NCBI RefSeq assembly: GCF_021654035.1
Contig: NZ_JAJPDW010000002.1
Location: forward strand, 248,001 to 312,000
Direction: 5' to 3'
Source of the DNA: Microbacterium aurantiacum
Lineage (GTDB): Bacteria; Actinomycetota; Actinomycetes; Actinomycetales; Microbacteriaceae
DNA length: 64,000 nt
Of the stretch, positions 15,707 through 23,846 are shown one piece after another. The number at the start of each line of letters is the position of its first letter. Position 1 is the first letter of the stretch. A model generated the notes under the pieces. That model ran no database searches. It was not told the DNA's origin and saw nothing but the letters and a program-made list of their open reading frames with translations. A program made the translations under genes and the position numbers.

Positions 15707-16728
15707 CCGCAGACGGCGCGGTGCCTGCCGGCGCCCCCGCTCGTGACGCCGCGAATCCGCACGACGCTGACGCGGACGCCGGCGACCTGGCGATCGCCAC
15801 ACGGGGTCTCACCAAGCGCTTCGGCGCGCAGACCGCCGTCTCCGACCTCGATCTTCGGGTTCCACGCGGGGCGGTGTTCGGCTTCCTCGGGCCGAACGGT
15901 TCAGGGAAGACCACGACGATCCGGATGCTGCTAGGCCTGATCCGACCCAGCGCGGGGGACGCCCGGGTCCTCGGCACCGCCGTGCCCGCGGGACTCGACC
16001 GTGTGCTCCCGCGCGTCGGCGCCCTCGTCGAAGGGCCCGCGTTCGCGCCCTTCCTCACCGGGGCGCAGAACCTCGCCCGTCTCGACGCCGCCGACCGTCG
16101 GAGCGACCCCGCGACCCGCGGTGACCGCGTCGCCACGGCGCTCGAGCGGGTCGGGCTCGCTCACGCGGCGCGGAAGAAGGCGCACGCGTACTCGCTCGGC
16201 ATGAAGCAGCGCCTGGGGCTCGCCGGCGCCCTGCTCGCCCCGCGGGAGCTCCTCGTCCTCGACGAGCCCACCAACGGCCTCGACCCCCAGGGCACGCGCG
16301 AGGTGCGCGCCCTCGTCCGCGCGCTCGCGGCGGAGGGTGCGACGGTGTTCGTCTCCAGCCACCTTCTCGCCGAGGTGGAGCAGCTGTGCTCGCACGTCGG
16401 CGTGATGAGCGGCGGGCGCCTGGTCGCGCAGGGGACGCTGGACGACTTCCGTCGCACCGGCGCGCAGCCGCGCGTCCACGTCCACACCCCCGACACCGCT
16501 CTCGCCCGATCCGCCCTCGCTTCGCTCGCGATGTCGCCGGATGCCGAGGCCGCGGCATCCGATCGCGATGTTGTGGTCGCCGCCCTGCCGAAGGACCGGG
16601 CGCCCGAAGAGATCGTCGCGGCGCTCGTGTCGGCCGGTGTGCGGGTGCGCGGGTTCGAGGTTGTCGGGTCGAGCCTCGAACAGCGCTTCGTGGAGCTCAC
16701 CGGGGAGGGATTCGATGTCGTCGCGTGA
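15703..16728 (+). CDS. ABC-2 type exporter ATPase
   Basis: 341 residues. Walker A GPNGSGKTTT, signature YSLGMKQR, Walker B LLVLDEPTNGLDP and switch His in SSHLLAEVE place it in the drug/antibiotic export family (DrrA/BcrA/CcmA type). A C-terminal accessory region of about 100 residues follows the nucleotide-binding domain, as in DrrA. The GTG start overlaps the LolA-like stop and its 3' end overlaps the permease by 14 nt, so the three genes form one operon. The exported compound is not evident. Confidence 0.88.
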   Translation: MTADGAVPAGAPARDAANPHDADADAGDLAIATRGLTKRFGAQTAVSDLDLRVPRGAVFGFLGPNGSGKTTTIRMLLGLIRPSAGDARVLGTAVPAGLDRVLPRVGALVEGPAFAPFLTGAQNLARLDAADRRSDPATRGDRVATALERVGLAHAARKKAHAYSLGMKQRLGLAGALLAPRELLVLDEPTNGLDPQGTREVRALVRALAAEGATVFVSSHLLAEVEQLCSHVGVMSGGRLVAQGTLDDFRRTGAQPRVHVHTPDTALARSALASLAMSPDAEAAASDRDVVVAALPKDRAPEEIVAALVSAGVRVRGFEVVGSSLEQRFVELTGEGFDVVA

Positions 16729-17560
16729 GATCGCCGTCCGTCCCGGAGGGACGCTCCGCCTGTTCGCGAACGAGCTGGCCACCCAGTTCCGTCGCGGACG
16801 GACCCTCGCGATGCTCGGTGCGCTCGCGCTCATCCCGATCCTCCTCGGCGTCGCGATCCGGATCGCCGGCAGCTCGTCCCCGGGCCGGGGGCCGGCGTTC
16901 CTCGACCAGATCACCGGCAACGGCCTCTTCGTCGCGCTCGCCGCGCTGACGGTCGCGATCCCGCTGTTCCTGCCGCTCACGGTCAGCGTCGCCGCGGGCG
17001 ACGCGATCGCGGGGGAGGCGGCATCCGGAACCCTCCGCTACCTCCTCCTCGTGCCGTCCGGACGCGCGCGGCTCCTGGCGGTCAAGTACGCGTGGGCGGT
17101 GGTGTTCTGCCTGACGGCGGCGGTGCTCGTGGTCGTCGTCGGCACGATCGTCGGGTGGATCCTCTTCCCTGTGGGCCCCGTCACCCTCCTCACCGGCACG
17201 GAGGTCTCGGTGGTCGAGGGGGTCGGCCGCGTGCTTCTCATCGCCGGATACGCGGCGCTGTCGCTGTGCGGTCTCGCCGCGATCGGGCTGTTCTTCTCGA
17301 CCCTCACCTCGGTGCCGATCGGCGCGATGGCCGCGACCGCGATCCTCGCTGTCGCCGCACAGATCGTGGGCGCCATCCCGCAGCTCGAGGCGCAGCATCC
17401 GTGGCTGTTCACCGACCGATGGCTCGACTTCGGCGACCTCCTGCGCGCGCCGATCGTGTGGGACGGCTTCGCCCAGAACGCCCTGCTCCAGGGCGCCTAC
17501 ATCGTGGTGTTCGTGGGAGCGGCGCTCTGGCGCTTCGCCCGCAAGGACATCCTGACCTGA
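16715..17560 (+). CDS. ABC-2 type exporter permease
   Basis: 281 residues with about six hydrophobic helices (for example MLGALALIPILLGVAI near residue 32, FVALAALTVAIPLFLPL near 70, YAWAVVFCLTAAVLVVVVG near 128). The motif EAASGTLRYLLLVPSGR is typical of ABC-2 permeases next to their ATPases. GGGGAGGG lies 5-6 bases before the ATG at 16715, within the end of the ATPase gene. It completes the LolA-like/ATPase/permease operon. Confidence 0.88.
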   Translation: MSSREIAVRPGGTLRLFANELATQFRRGRTLAMLGALALIPILLGVAIRIAGSSSPGRGPAFLDQITGNGLFVALAALTVAIPLFLPLTVSVAAGDAIAGEAASGTLRYLLLVPSGRARLLAVKYAWAVVFCLTAAVLVVVVGTIVGWILFPVGPVTLLTGTEVSVVEGVGRVLLIAGYAALSLCGLAAIGLFFSTLTSVPIGAMAATAILAVAAQIVGAIPQLEAQHPWLFTDRWLDFGDLLRAPIVWDGFAQNALLQGAYIVVFVGAALWRFARKDILT

Positions 17561-17576
17561 CCCGCGGGGGGTGAGT

Positions 17577-17582
17577 CATACT
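17577..17582 (+). promoter_or_regulatory. Minus-10-like CATACT of the toxin-antitoxin pair
   Basis: CATACT ends six bases before the antitoxin ATG at 17589, implying a leaderless transcript. Confidence 0.45.
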
Positions 17583-17588
17583 GTCGGT

Positions 17589-17837
17589 ATGACCACGACC
17601 ATCAAGGTCAGCGATGAACTTCGCGACCGGCTGAAGGAGCAGGCATCGCGCGACGGCGTGACCCTCGGCGCACACCTCGCTCGTCTGGCGGATGCCGAGG
17701 ACCGGCGGCGTCGACTCCGCGACCTGGGGGAGGCCATCGCTGCGTCTGCGCCGGAAGTGCTCGCCGCACACGCCGCGGAGACTGCTCACTGGGAGCGGAC
17801 CGAATTGATCGACGGTGCTGATGAACGGCGCGCGTGA
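17589..17837 (+). CDS. MazE-like ribbon-helix-helix antitoxin
   Basis: 82 residues. The N-terminus TTTIKVSDELRDRLKEQA has the beta-strand plus helix pattern of ribbon-helix-helix DNA-binding antitoxins, and the acidic C-terminal half would wrap the toxin. It overlaps the toxin gene (GTGA). It would repress its own operon; the region before it is short and the promoter abuts the ATG, so an operator probably overlaps the start. Confidence 0.75.
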   Translation: MTTTIKVSDELRDRLKEQASRDGVTLGAHLARLADAEDRRRRLRDLGEAIAASAPEVLAAHAAETAHWERTELIDGADERRA

Positions 17838-18178
17838 CCGCCTCTGAGCTCGCTCCGGGCACGATCTCGTGGGCGCAGCTCGAACCGGTTCAGGGGCGCG
17901 AGCAGGGCGGTCACCGACCGATCCTGGTGATCTCCTCGGCGGGATACCTCGAGGCCGTCACGACGCTCGTGGTCGTCCTGCCCATCACCACGACCGACCG
18001 CGGATGGCCCAATCATGTTCGGGTGGCGGGGCCGAGTGGTCTCGATCGACCGTCATGGGTGATGACGGAACAACCGCGGACGCTCGCTCGGTCGCGGATC
18101 ACCGGGATCGCGGGCGTCGTATCCGATGCGTGCCTCGCGAGTGTCCGAGTGTGGCTCGGGGACTTCCTGGATCTGTGA
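17834..18178 (+). CDS. MazF/PemK family toxin, endoribonuclease type
   Basis: 114 residues, the normal length. Features include the N-terminal barrel strand GTISWAQLEP, the family pattern EQGGHRPILVIS, a central VVVLPITT strand and the end helix CLASVRVWLGDFLDL. Family members cleave mRNA and inhibit growth when the antitoxin is degraded. The GTG start overlaps the antitoxin stop. Convergent with threonine aldolase, 15 bp away. Confidence 0.82.
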   Translation: MTASELAPGTISWAQLEPVQGREQGGHRPILVISSAGYLEAVTTLVVVLPITTTDRGWPNHVRVAGPSGLDRPSWVMTEQPRTLARSRITGIAGVVSDACLASVRVWLGDFLDL

Positions 18179-18193
18179 AACGCGGCGGGTCGC

Positions 18194-19258
18194 TCAGGCC
18201 GTCTCGCGCGCGATCGCCGCGATGAAGGCGTCGATGTCGGCCTCGGTGGTGTCGAAGCTGCACATCCAGCGGACCTCGTTCTTCTTCGCATCCCAGTCGT
18301 AGAAGCGGAAGGACTCGCGCAGGCGGTCGGCCACGCCGTCGGGAAGCGTCGCGAACACGCCGTTGGCCTGCGTCGCCTGGGTGAAGCCGACGCCGCGGAT
18401 GGATCCGTCGGCTATGCCCGCTTCGACGCCGGCGCGGAGGCGCGCGGCCATCGCGTTGGCGTGCCGGGCGTTGCGGAGGTACAGGTCGTCGCTGAGGAGC
18501 GCGACGAGCTGCGCCGAGACGAAGCGCATCTTCGACGCGAGCTGCATGTTGAGCTTCCGCAGGTAGATGAGGCCGTCGGAGGCTGCGGGGTCCATCACGA
18601 CGATGGCCTCGCCGAGCATCGCGCCGTTCTTGGTTCCACCGAAACTCAGCACGTCGACACCGGCGTCGCGGGTGAAGGCGCGCAGCGGCAGGTCGAGGGC
18701 GGCGGCGGCGTTCGAGATGCGGGCGCCGTCCATGTGCAGGCGCATGCCGCGAGCGTGGGCGTGGTCGGCGATCGCGCGGACCTCGTCGGCGGTGTACACG
18801 GTGCCGAGCTCGGTCGACTGCGTGATCGACACGACGAGCGGCTGCGCGCGGTGCTCGTCGCCCCAGCCCCACGCCTCGCGGTCGATGAGCTCGGGGGTGA
18901 GCTTGCCATCTTCGGTCGGGACGGTGAGGAGCTTCAGGCCACCGACCTTCTCGGGCGCCCCGCCCTCGTCGACGTTGATGTGGGCCGTTCCCGCCGCGAT
19001 CACCGCACCCCAGCGGGGGAGCATCGACTGGAGGCCCGTGACGTTCGCGCCCGTGCCGTTGAACACCGGGAAGGCCTCGACGCCGTCGCCGAAGTGCGAC
19101 GCGAAGACCTCCTGCAGGCGGGCGGTGTACGCGTCCTCGCCGTAGGCGACCTGGTGGCCCTCGTTGGCCGCGGCGATCGCGGCGAGGATCTCCGGGTGGA
19201 TGCCGGAATAGTTGTCAGAGGCGAAGCCGCGGACGGCGCGGTCGTGCAGGGTGCTCAC
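18194..19258 (-). CDS. ltaE: Low-specificity L-threonine aldolase
   Basis: PLP enzyme that splits L-threonine or L-allo-threonine to glycine and acetaldehyde, 354 residues. The PLP lysine is in SFGGTKNGAM (about residue 210), with the conserved MDGARISNAAAA motif that contains the PLP-binding Asp, and FASDNYSGIHPEI at the N-terminus. GTG at 19258 was preferred over TTG at 19267 because TAGATT lies seven bases upstream of it, the local leaderless pattern. It follows the SDR/DUF6421 pair on the same strand, but has its own -10 element. Confidence 0.88.
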   Translation of the reverse strand: MSTLHDRAVRGFASDNYSGIHPEILAAIAAANEGHQVAYGEDAYTARLQEVFASHFGDGVEAFPVFNGTGANVTGLQSMLPRWGAVIAAGTAHINVDEGGAPEKVGGLKLLTVPTEDGKLTPELIDREAWGWGDEHRAQPLVVSITQSTELGTVYTADEVRAIADHAHARGMRLHMDGARISNAAAALDLPLRAFTRDAGVDVLSFGGTKNGAMLGEAIVVMDPAASDGLIYLRKLNMQLASKMRFVSAQLVALLSDDLYLRNARHANAMAARLRAGVEAGIADGSIRGVGFTQATQANGVFATLPDGVADRLRESFRFYDWDAKKNEVRWMCSFDTTEADIDAFIAAIARETA

Positions 19259-19265
19259 TTCGTCC

Positions 19266-19271
19266 AATCTA
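19266..19271 (-). promoter_or_regulatory. Minus-10-like TAGATT for threonine aldolase
   Basis: On the minus strand TAGATT ends seven bases before the GTG at 19258. It lies in the 34-bp gap after the SDR stop, so the aldolase may be transcribed separately as well as by readthrough. Confidence 0.45.
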
Positions 19272-19292
19272 GTCGGGGTCGTCGGCGCGGGA

Positions 19293-20003
19293 TCAGCCGA
19301 GGGTGATCGGCGCGGCGAGGTCGTCGGGTGACGCGTCCCACAGTCCGACGACGGCGCGGGCGAGGTCGTCCTCGAGTCCGTCGAGGCTCTTCACGCGGAA
19401 GATGACGGATGCCGCCCGCGGCGCCTCGCCGGCATCCCGCGCGGCCTTGGCGTAGCCCTGGCCGACCGCGCGGGTCCAGGTCTCCGCCGCCGCCTTGAGG
19501 GCGACGTAGTTCGCCGATCCGGCGAGGGGACGCTCGACGGAGGTGCTCGAGACGATCGCCAGGCGCCCGGCCGCGGAGGCTTTCAGGTCGTCGTCGACGG
19601 CCCGCGATACGTGGCGGAGGCTCGTGAGCGCCGGCTCCAGCGCGCGGTAGTCCTCCTCGGTCTGACCGGCGAGTCCGCCTCCGCCGCGCCATCCTCCGAC
19701 GAGGTGGACGACGCCGTCGACGGGCCCGCCCGTGGCGTGGACGCGTGCGACGAGGTCGGCGACCGCGGATTCGTCGGTGAGGGCGCACACCTCGGCCGAG
19801 ATCGCGCACCCGGTTGCGGCGCGGACGTCGTCGACGAGCGCGGCCAGGCGTGCCGCATCCCGCCCGACGGCGATCACCTCGGCGCCCGCGGCGGCGAGCT
19901 CACGCGCGCAGGCGAGGCCCGAGGCGCTCGTGGCGCCGGCGATCACGACGCGGCGCCCGCGGACGGCGCGAGCTGCCGCTTCGGTCTCTCCGGCCTCGCT
20001 CAC
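19293..20003 (-). CDS. Short-chain dehydrogenase/reductase family protein
   Basis: 236 residues, Rossmann fold. The nucleotide loop is GATSASGLACA (residues 23-33), an altered TGXXXGXG with a GATSASG sequence; the active-site Ser (VSSTS) and Tyr-x-x-x-Lys (YVALK) are present. Asp at DVR after VGRDAARL is ambiguous for NAD versus NADP. The GTG at 20003 overlaps the DUF6421 stop, so both are made together. Substrate unknown. Confidence 0.8.
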   Translation of the reverse strand: MSEAGETEAAARAVRGRRVVIAGATSASGLACARELAAAGAEVIAVGRDAARLAALVDDVRAATGCAISAEVCALTDESAVADLVARVHATGGPVDGVVHLVGGWRGGGGLAGQTEEDYRALEPALTSLRHVSRAVDDDLKASAAGRLAIVSSTSVERPLAGSANYVALKAAAETWTRAVGQGYAKAARDAGEAPRAASVIFRVKSLDGLEDDLARAVVGLWDASPDDLAAPITLG

Positions 20004-21412
20004 GCGGGGGTCCGCCCGGTGATCCCCGTGGTGGAGGCGATGACCGGGCGCATCTTCTTCTCCAGGGCCTCGAAGAACATCGACAGGGGGAATTCGTCCG
20101 GCAGGACCGCGTCGGTGTAGCCCTTGGGGGCGCCGGCGAGGATCTCGTCGCTCAGCCCGCGCGCCCACACCGAGGCCGGGTGCGGGGTGACGACGCGGCG
20201 GACGAGGTCGTAGGCGGCGAGCCAGTGGGCGACCTTCGGGCGGTCGATCGAGCGCCAGTAGAGCTCGTCGATCGCGTCGCTGAGGGCGATGACCGCCGCC
20301 GGTACGTCGTCCCAGTCGAAGGCGAGCGCGGTGTCGGTCCAGTGCAGGACGCCGCGCTGGTGCAGCCACGCGAAGAGCAGCTGTCCGCCGAGGCCGTCGT
20401 AGTTGCGCACGCGCGAGCCGGTGATGGCGAAGCGGAAGATGCGGTCGAAGATCACCGCGTACTGCACGAGGACCGCATGCTGGAGGGTCTCCGCCTCGGT
20501 CGCGTCCAGCGTCTCGCCGGCCTCGACGCGGGCGCGCAGACGTGCGGCGATCCCGACGCACTCGCGGAACGCCGTCAGGTCGCAGCGCAGCTCCTCGAGG
20601 GAGTACAGGAAGAACGGCATCCGCTGCTTGATCATGAACGGATCGAAGGGGAGGTCTCCGCGCATGTGGGTGCGGTCGTGGATGATGTCCCACATCACGA
20701 AGGTCTTCTCGGTGAGCTCCTGGTCGTCGAGCATGGCCGCGGCGTCGGCGGGCAGCTCGAGCTTGGTGATCTCGGCGGCGGCGCGGACGACGCGGCGGTA
20801 GCGCGCGGCCTCGCGGTCCTGGAAGATCGCGCCCCACGTGAAGGTGGGGATCTCCCGCATCGCGACGGTCTCGGGGAAGAGCACCGCGGAGTTGGTGTCG
20901 TACCCGGGGGTGAAGTCGATGAAGCGCAGCGAGACGAAGAGGGCGTTGCCGTAGTCGCCCGCCTCGAGCTGCGCGATGAACTCCGGCCAGATGGCCTCGA
21001 CGAGTACCGCCTCGACATGACGGTCGCTCGAGCCGTTCTGGGTGTACATCGGGAAGATCACCAAGTGACGGATGCCGTCGACGCGGTGCTGCTGTGGCTG
21101 GAACGCCACGAGGGAGTCGAAGAAGTCCGGGACACCGAACCCCTCCTCCCGCCAGCGGGCGAAGTCTGCGGCCGAGGCGCGGAGGTAGGCGTCATCGTGG
21201 GGGAAGGAGGGGCGGAGCTCGTCGAGCGCCGCAATGATCGCGTCGACGTGGGCGGTGGCGGCGGGGTGGTGCGCGGCATCCGGGATCGAACCGTCCGACG
21301 CCTGCAGGGGCTGCAGGGCGGTCGCCGCCGCCTTGAGGCTCAGCCAGGCCGGGGAGTCCTCGACACCCGCGGCGGAGTGCGTGGTGGTGGCCTGTGCGGT
21401 GGTGAGGGGCAT
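20000..21412 (-). CDS. DUF6421 family protein, possible metalloprotein
   Basis: 470 residues, soluble, no signal peptide. It matches my recollection of the actinobacterial DUF6421 family. The centre has a striking polar cluster, IIHDRTHMRGDLPFDPFM followed by LEELRCDL, in which two histidines, aspartates and glutamates could bind a metal; this is inference. GGAGG lies four to five bases before the ATG at 21412, which was preferred over ATGs at 21430 and 21460. It is coupled to the SDR and is divergent from an Lrp/AsnC regulator that may control it. Confidence 0.7.
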   Translation of the reverse strand: MPLTTAQATTTHSAAGVEDSPAWLSLKAAATALQPLQASDGSIPDAAHHPAATAHVDAIIAALDELRPSFPHDDAYLRASAADFARWREEGFGVPDFFDSLVAFQPQQHRVDGIRHLVIFPMYTQNGSSDRHVEAVLVEAIWPEFIAQLEAGDYGNALFVSLRFIDFTPGYDTNSAVLFPETVAMREIPTFTWGAIFQDREAARYRRVVRAAAEITKLELPADAAAMLDDQELTEKTFVMWDIIHDRTHMRGDLPFDPFMIKQRMPFFLYSLEELRCDLTAFRECVGIAARLRARVEAGETLDATEAETLQHAVLVQYAVIFDRIFRFAITGSRVRNYDGLGGQLLFAWLHQRGVLHWTDTALAFDWDDVPAAVIALSDAIDELYWRSIDRPKVAHWLAAYDLVRRVVTPHPASVWARGLSDEILAGAPKGYTDAVLPDEFPLSMFFEALEKKMRPVIASTTGITGRTPA

Positions 21413-21503
21413 GGGGCCTCCGATCGACATGGGCGGGGACGGATCTCGTCGCCGCACCATGCTACGGGAAGAATTCCGGTCGAATCAAACAAGCGCAGGA
21501 TAA

Positions 21504-21532
21504 TTGTCGGCGCCGGCGGAAGTGGCTGATAC
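21504..21532 (+). promoter_or_regulatory. Promoter of the Lrp/AsnC gene
   Basis: TTGTCG (21504-21509) and TGATAC (21527-21532) are exactly 17 bp apart, and the ATG at 21542 is nine bases after the -10 element, so the mRNA is leaderless or nearly so. The divergent DUF6421 gene begins 130 bp away; an AT-rich stretch at 21470-21503 could hold its promoter and the regulator site. Confidence 0.6.
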
Positions 21533-21541
21533 CGTCGCCGC

Positions 21542-22039
21542 ATGACTGATCAGCGGGTCGACCCCCCTGCCACGGAGCGCTCCTCGGCCCGCCTCGAGGA
21601 CGACACCGATGCCGCGATCGTCGCCGAGGTCACCCGGGACGGGCGCGCGACGCTCGCCCACATCTCCGCGGCGGTGGGGCTGTCGGTCTCGGCCGTGCAG
21701 TCGCGTCTGCGCCGGCTGGAGGCCCGCGGGGTCATCACCGGCTATCGCGCGGTGGTCGACGCCGAGGCGGTCGGCAAGCCGCTGGCGGCGTTCATCGAGA
21801 TCACCCCGCTCGATCCCGGACAGCCCGACAACGCACCGGAGCTGCTCGAGCATCTGCGCGAGATCGAGGCGTGCCATTCGATCGCCGGCGACGCCAGCTA
21901 CATCCTGCTCGTCCGAGTCGCGACGCCGCGGCACCTCGAGGAGCTCATCCGCGAGATCCGCCAGACCGCGTCGGTGAACACCCGGACGACCGTCGTGCTG
22001 CAGACCTTCTTCGAGCACCGGCCGGTTCTGCCCGCCTGA
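21542..22039 (+). CDS. Lrp/AsnC family transcriptional regulator
   Basis: 165 residues. An N-terminal helix-turn-helix (TLAHISAAVGLSVSAVQSRL, near residues 38-57) is followed by the RAM ligand-binding domain (ACHSIAGDASYILLVRV...). An N-terminal extension of about 20 residues is acidic. Members bind amino acids and control nearby amino-acid genes; divergence from the DUF6421/SDR/threonine-aldolase group makes that group the likely target. Confidence 0.88.
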   Translation: MTDQRVDPPATERSSARLEDDTDAAIVAEVTRDGRATLAHISAAVGLSVSAVQSRLRRLEARGVITGYRAVVDAEAVGKPLAAFIEITPLDPGQPDNAPELLEHLREIEACHSIAGDASYILLVRVATPRHLEELIREIRQTASVNTRTTVVLQTFFEHRPVLPA

Positions 22040-22101
22040 CGGGCCGCGTGCGGGTTGTGCCGCCCGCGCGCAACCCCCCGGCTCGCGGCATCCGTGGAGA
22101 G

Positions 22102-22107
22102 TAGCCT
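22102..22107 (+). promoter_or_regulatory. Minus-10-like TAGCCT for leaderless 22114 gene
   Basis: TAGCCT ends six bases before the ATG at 22114; no ribosome site is present. Confidence 0.5.
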
Positions 22108-22113
22108 CGACCG

Positions 22114-23082
22114 ATGACGGACGCACAGGCCGACGGGCGCACTCCGCACATCGGACCGGACGGCGCGGGCCTTCTGGTGCTCCGCAATCGTCGCGCGGGC
22201 GCCTCGACGCTGCGGGCGGACCGGGGCGCGCGGCTCCTGCGCGAGCTCCCCGCGGCGCGCGTCCGCGAACTCGAGCCGGACGAGGACATGGCGGATGTCG
22301 TCGCCGAGGCGGTCGCGGGCGATGACCCGCCCCGCATGCTCGGGGTGCTCGGCGGTGACGGCTCGGTCTCGGCCATGGCCCACATCGCCCGCACGGTGGA
22401 TCTGCCGTTGTGGGTGGTGCCGGGCGGGACCTTCAACCACTTCTCGCGCGCGCTCGAGATCGACGGTCCCGATGCGGCGATCGCCGCGCTCCGGGGCGGT
22501 CGGGTCCGCGCGATCGACGTCCTCGAGGTGCGCGTCGACGACGGCGAGCCGCAGACGGTGCTCAATGCGGCGTCGCTCGGCCTGTACGCGGGGCTCATCG
22601 ACGAGCGCGAGCGGCGGCAGTCCCTCGGCAAGTGGCTCGGCGCGTTGGTGGCGGCATCCGACGAGATCACCGAGGCCCAGCCCACCGAGATCGTGGTGGA
22701 CGGTCGCCGCGCGCGCGTCTGGTCGGTCTTCATCGGTGTGGGTCTGCACGCGTCCGACCAGGTCGCGGCGTTGCAGCGTTCCGCGGCGGATGCCGGCACC
22801 CTCGACATCCGTATCCATCACGCCCGCGGTGGGCGCCTGCGGGCGCTGGCGTCGTTGGCCTTCGGGCGGCGGACGCGGGCGGTGCTGCACGCGGTGCGCG
22901 TCTTCCCGCCCGCGCGCGACGTCGAGCGGCGGCTCGTGGACGCGCTCGAGCTGCGCGTCCGCCCGGTCGATGCGGACCAGGCCGCCTGGGTGCACGACGG
23001 CGAGCTCGAGAAGGCCCCGGAGTCCGGGTTCACCCTCCACCTCCGCCGCGTCCCCGCCGCCCTGTCGGTCGTGACATCCTGA
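22114..23082 (+). CDS. Diacylglycerol/lipid kinase catalytic-domain protein
   Basis: 322 residues of the YegS/LCB5/DAGK family. The ATP-binding motif GVLGGDGSVSAMAHIA is near residues 75-90 and VPGGTFNHFSRAL near 108, both hallmark DAGK_cat motifs; the C-terminal beta domain contains WVHDGELEKAPESG, matching the family's DGE motif. It would phosphorylate a lipid such as diacylglycerol at the membrane; the exact lipid is not visible. Ends a few bases before a family A repeat and is convergent with the next gene. Confidence 0.85.
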   Translation: MTDAQADGRTPHIGPDGAGLLVLRNRRAGASTLRADRGARLLRELPAARVRELEPDEDMADVVAEAVAGDDPPRMLGVLGGDGSVSAMAHIARTVDLPLWVVPGGTFNHFSRALEIDGPDAAIAALRGGRVRAIDVLEVRVDDGEPQTVLNAASLGLYAGLIDERERRQSLGKWLGALVAASDEITEAQPTEIVVDGRRARVWSVFIGVGLHASDQVAALQRSAADAGTLDIRIHHARGGRLRALASLAFGRRTRAVLHAVRVFPPARDVERRLVDALELRVRPVDADQAAWVHDGELEKAPESGFTLHLRRVPAALSVVTS

Positions 23083-23083
23083 C

Positions 23084-23187
23084 CCCCCGTCCCCCATTGA
23101 CCGCGAGACTGCATCTCCCCGTCGAGACTGCGTGCGCGGCGTGCAGTCTCGACCGGAGGATGCAGTCTCACGGCCAGGGGTGGGGGT
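23084..23187. repeat. Family A nested palindromic repeat, copy 1
   Basis: About 100 bp. Outer arms CCGCGAGACTGCATC and GGATGCAGTCTCACGG, inner arms GTCGAGACTGC and GCAGTCTCGAC, so GAGACTGC occurs twice on each arm. C-rich left and G-rich right flanks extend the stem. It fills the gap between two convergent genes and may act as a bidirectional terminator. Same orientation as copy 2. Confidence 0.85.
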
Positions 23188-23193
23188 TCGGGG

Positions 23194-23679
23194 TCAGCGG
23201 GTGAGCTGGACGCCGAGGGTGGCGAGGACGCCGAAGGCGATGCCCCACAGGATGATCGAGACGATCTGCCAGAAGACGACGGTGTTGCGGTTCGCGCCGA
23301 ACGACACCATCGCCGCCGACGTGATCTGGCTCGGCAGGATCGTCTGCCCCAGCAGGCTCACCCCGGCCACGCCGTAGCGGTCGAACGCGCGGCGCAGCTT
23401 CACGCGCCGCGGCGACTCCTCGGGCGCGGCATCCGCTCCACCCCGTCCGGCGATCACCTTCGTGCGCACCCCGTGCGCCGAGAAGACGAACGCGAGCATC
23501 GAGGCGACGTTTCCGACGACCGCGACGCCGATCGCGACCGGCGTCGGCAGGCCGATGAGCACCCCGATGACCGACCCGAAGTACGACTCCACGAACGGGA
23601 TCGCCGAGACGAGCATCACCCCGAGCCAGGAGATGTACTCGGGGAACGAGGCGGCGAAGTCCTGCAGGGCGGCGATCAT
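23194..23679 (-). CDS. COG2426 small multidrug-export-like membrane protein
   Basis: 161 residues with about four hydrophobic segments (WLGVMLVSAIPFVESYF; VLIGLPTPVAIGVAVVGNVASMLAFVF; and two near the C-terminus) and the family motif PFVESYFGSVIG. COG2426 proteins are called putative small multidrug exporters, but their substrate is not established. The ATG at 23679 was chosen because GAGGA lies upstream and the hydrophobic region begins close by; in-frame extension to 23784 lacks such a site. Confidence 0.75.
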   Translation of the reverse strand: MIAALQDFAASFPEYISWLGVMLVSAIPFVESYFGSVIGVLIGLPTPVAIGVAVVGNVASMLAFVFSAHGVRTKVIAGRGGADAAPEESPRRVKLRRAFDRYGVAGVSLLGQTILPSQITSAAMVSFGANRNTVVFWQIVSIILWGIAFGVLATLGVQLTR

Positions 23680-23833
23680 GGGGGAGTCCTCTGGCTGTCG
23701 GGAACGGGTGGTCTGCGGCGCCGTGAGCGCCTCGATGACCATCCTTCGCGAACGGATGCCGCGGCGGCAGTGCGCCGGGATCACCGCCGTCCGGGTGTTC
23801 CCGCATGTCCGACCGTGACAGATGTCACTGGTC

Positions 23834-23839
23834 TACCCT
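23834..23839 (+). promoter_or_regulatory. Minus-10-like TACCCT for leaderless 23847 gene
   Basis: TACCCT ends seven bases before the GTG at 23847. Confidence 0.45.
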
Positions 23840-23846
23840 CGGGGAC

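Noticed and set aside
12209..15802. A 1197-codon minus-strand frame running into the esterase
   Set aside because: Only the last 218 codons match a protein family; the rest is antisense to four plus-strand genes.
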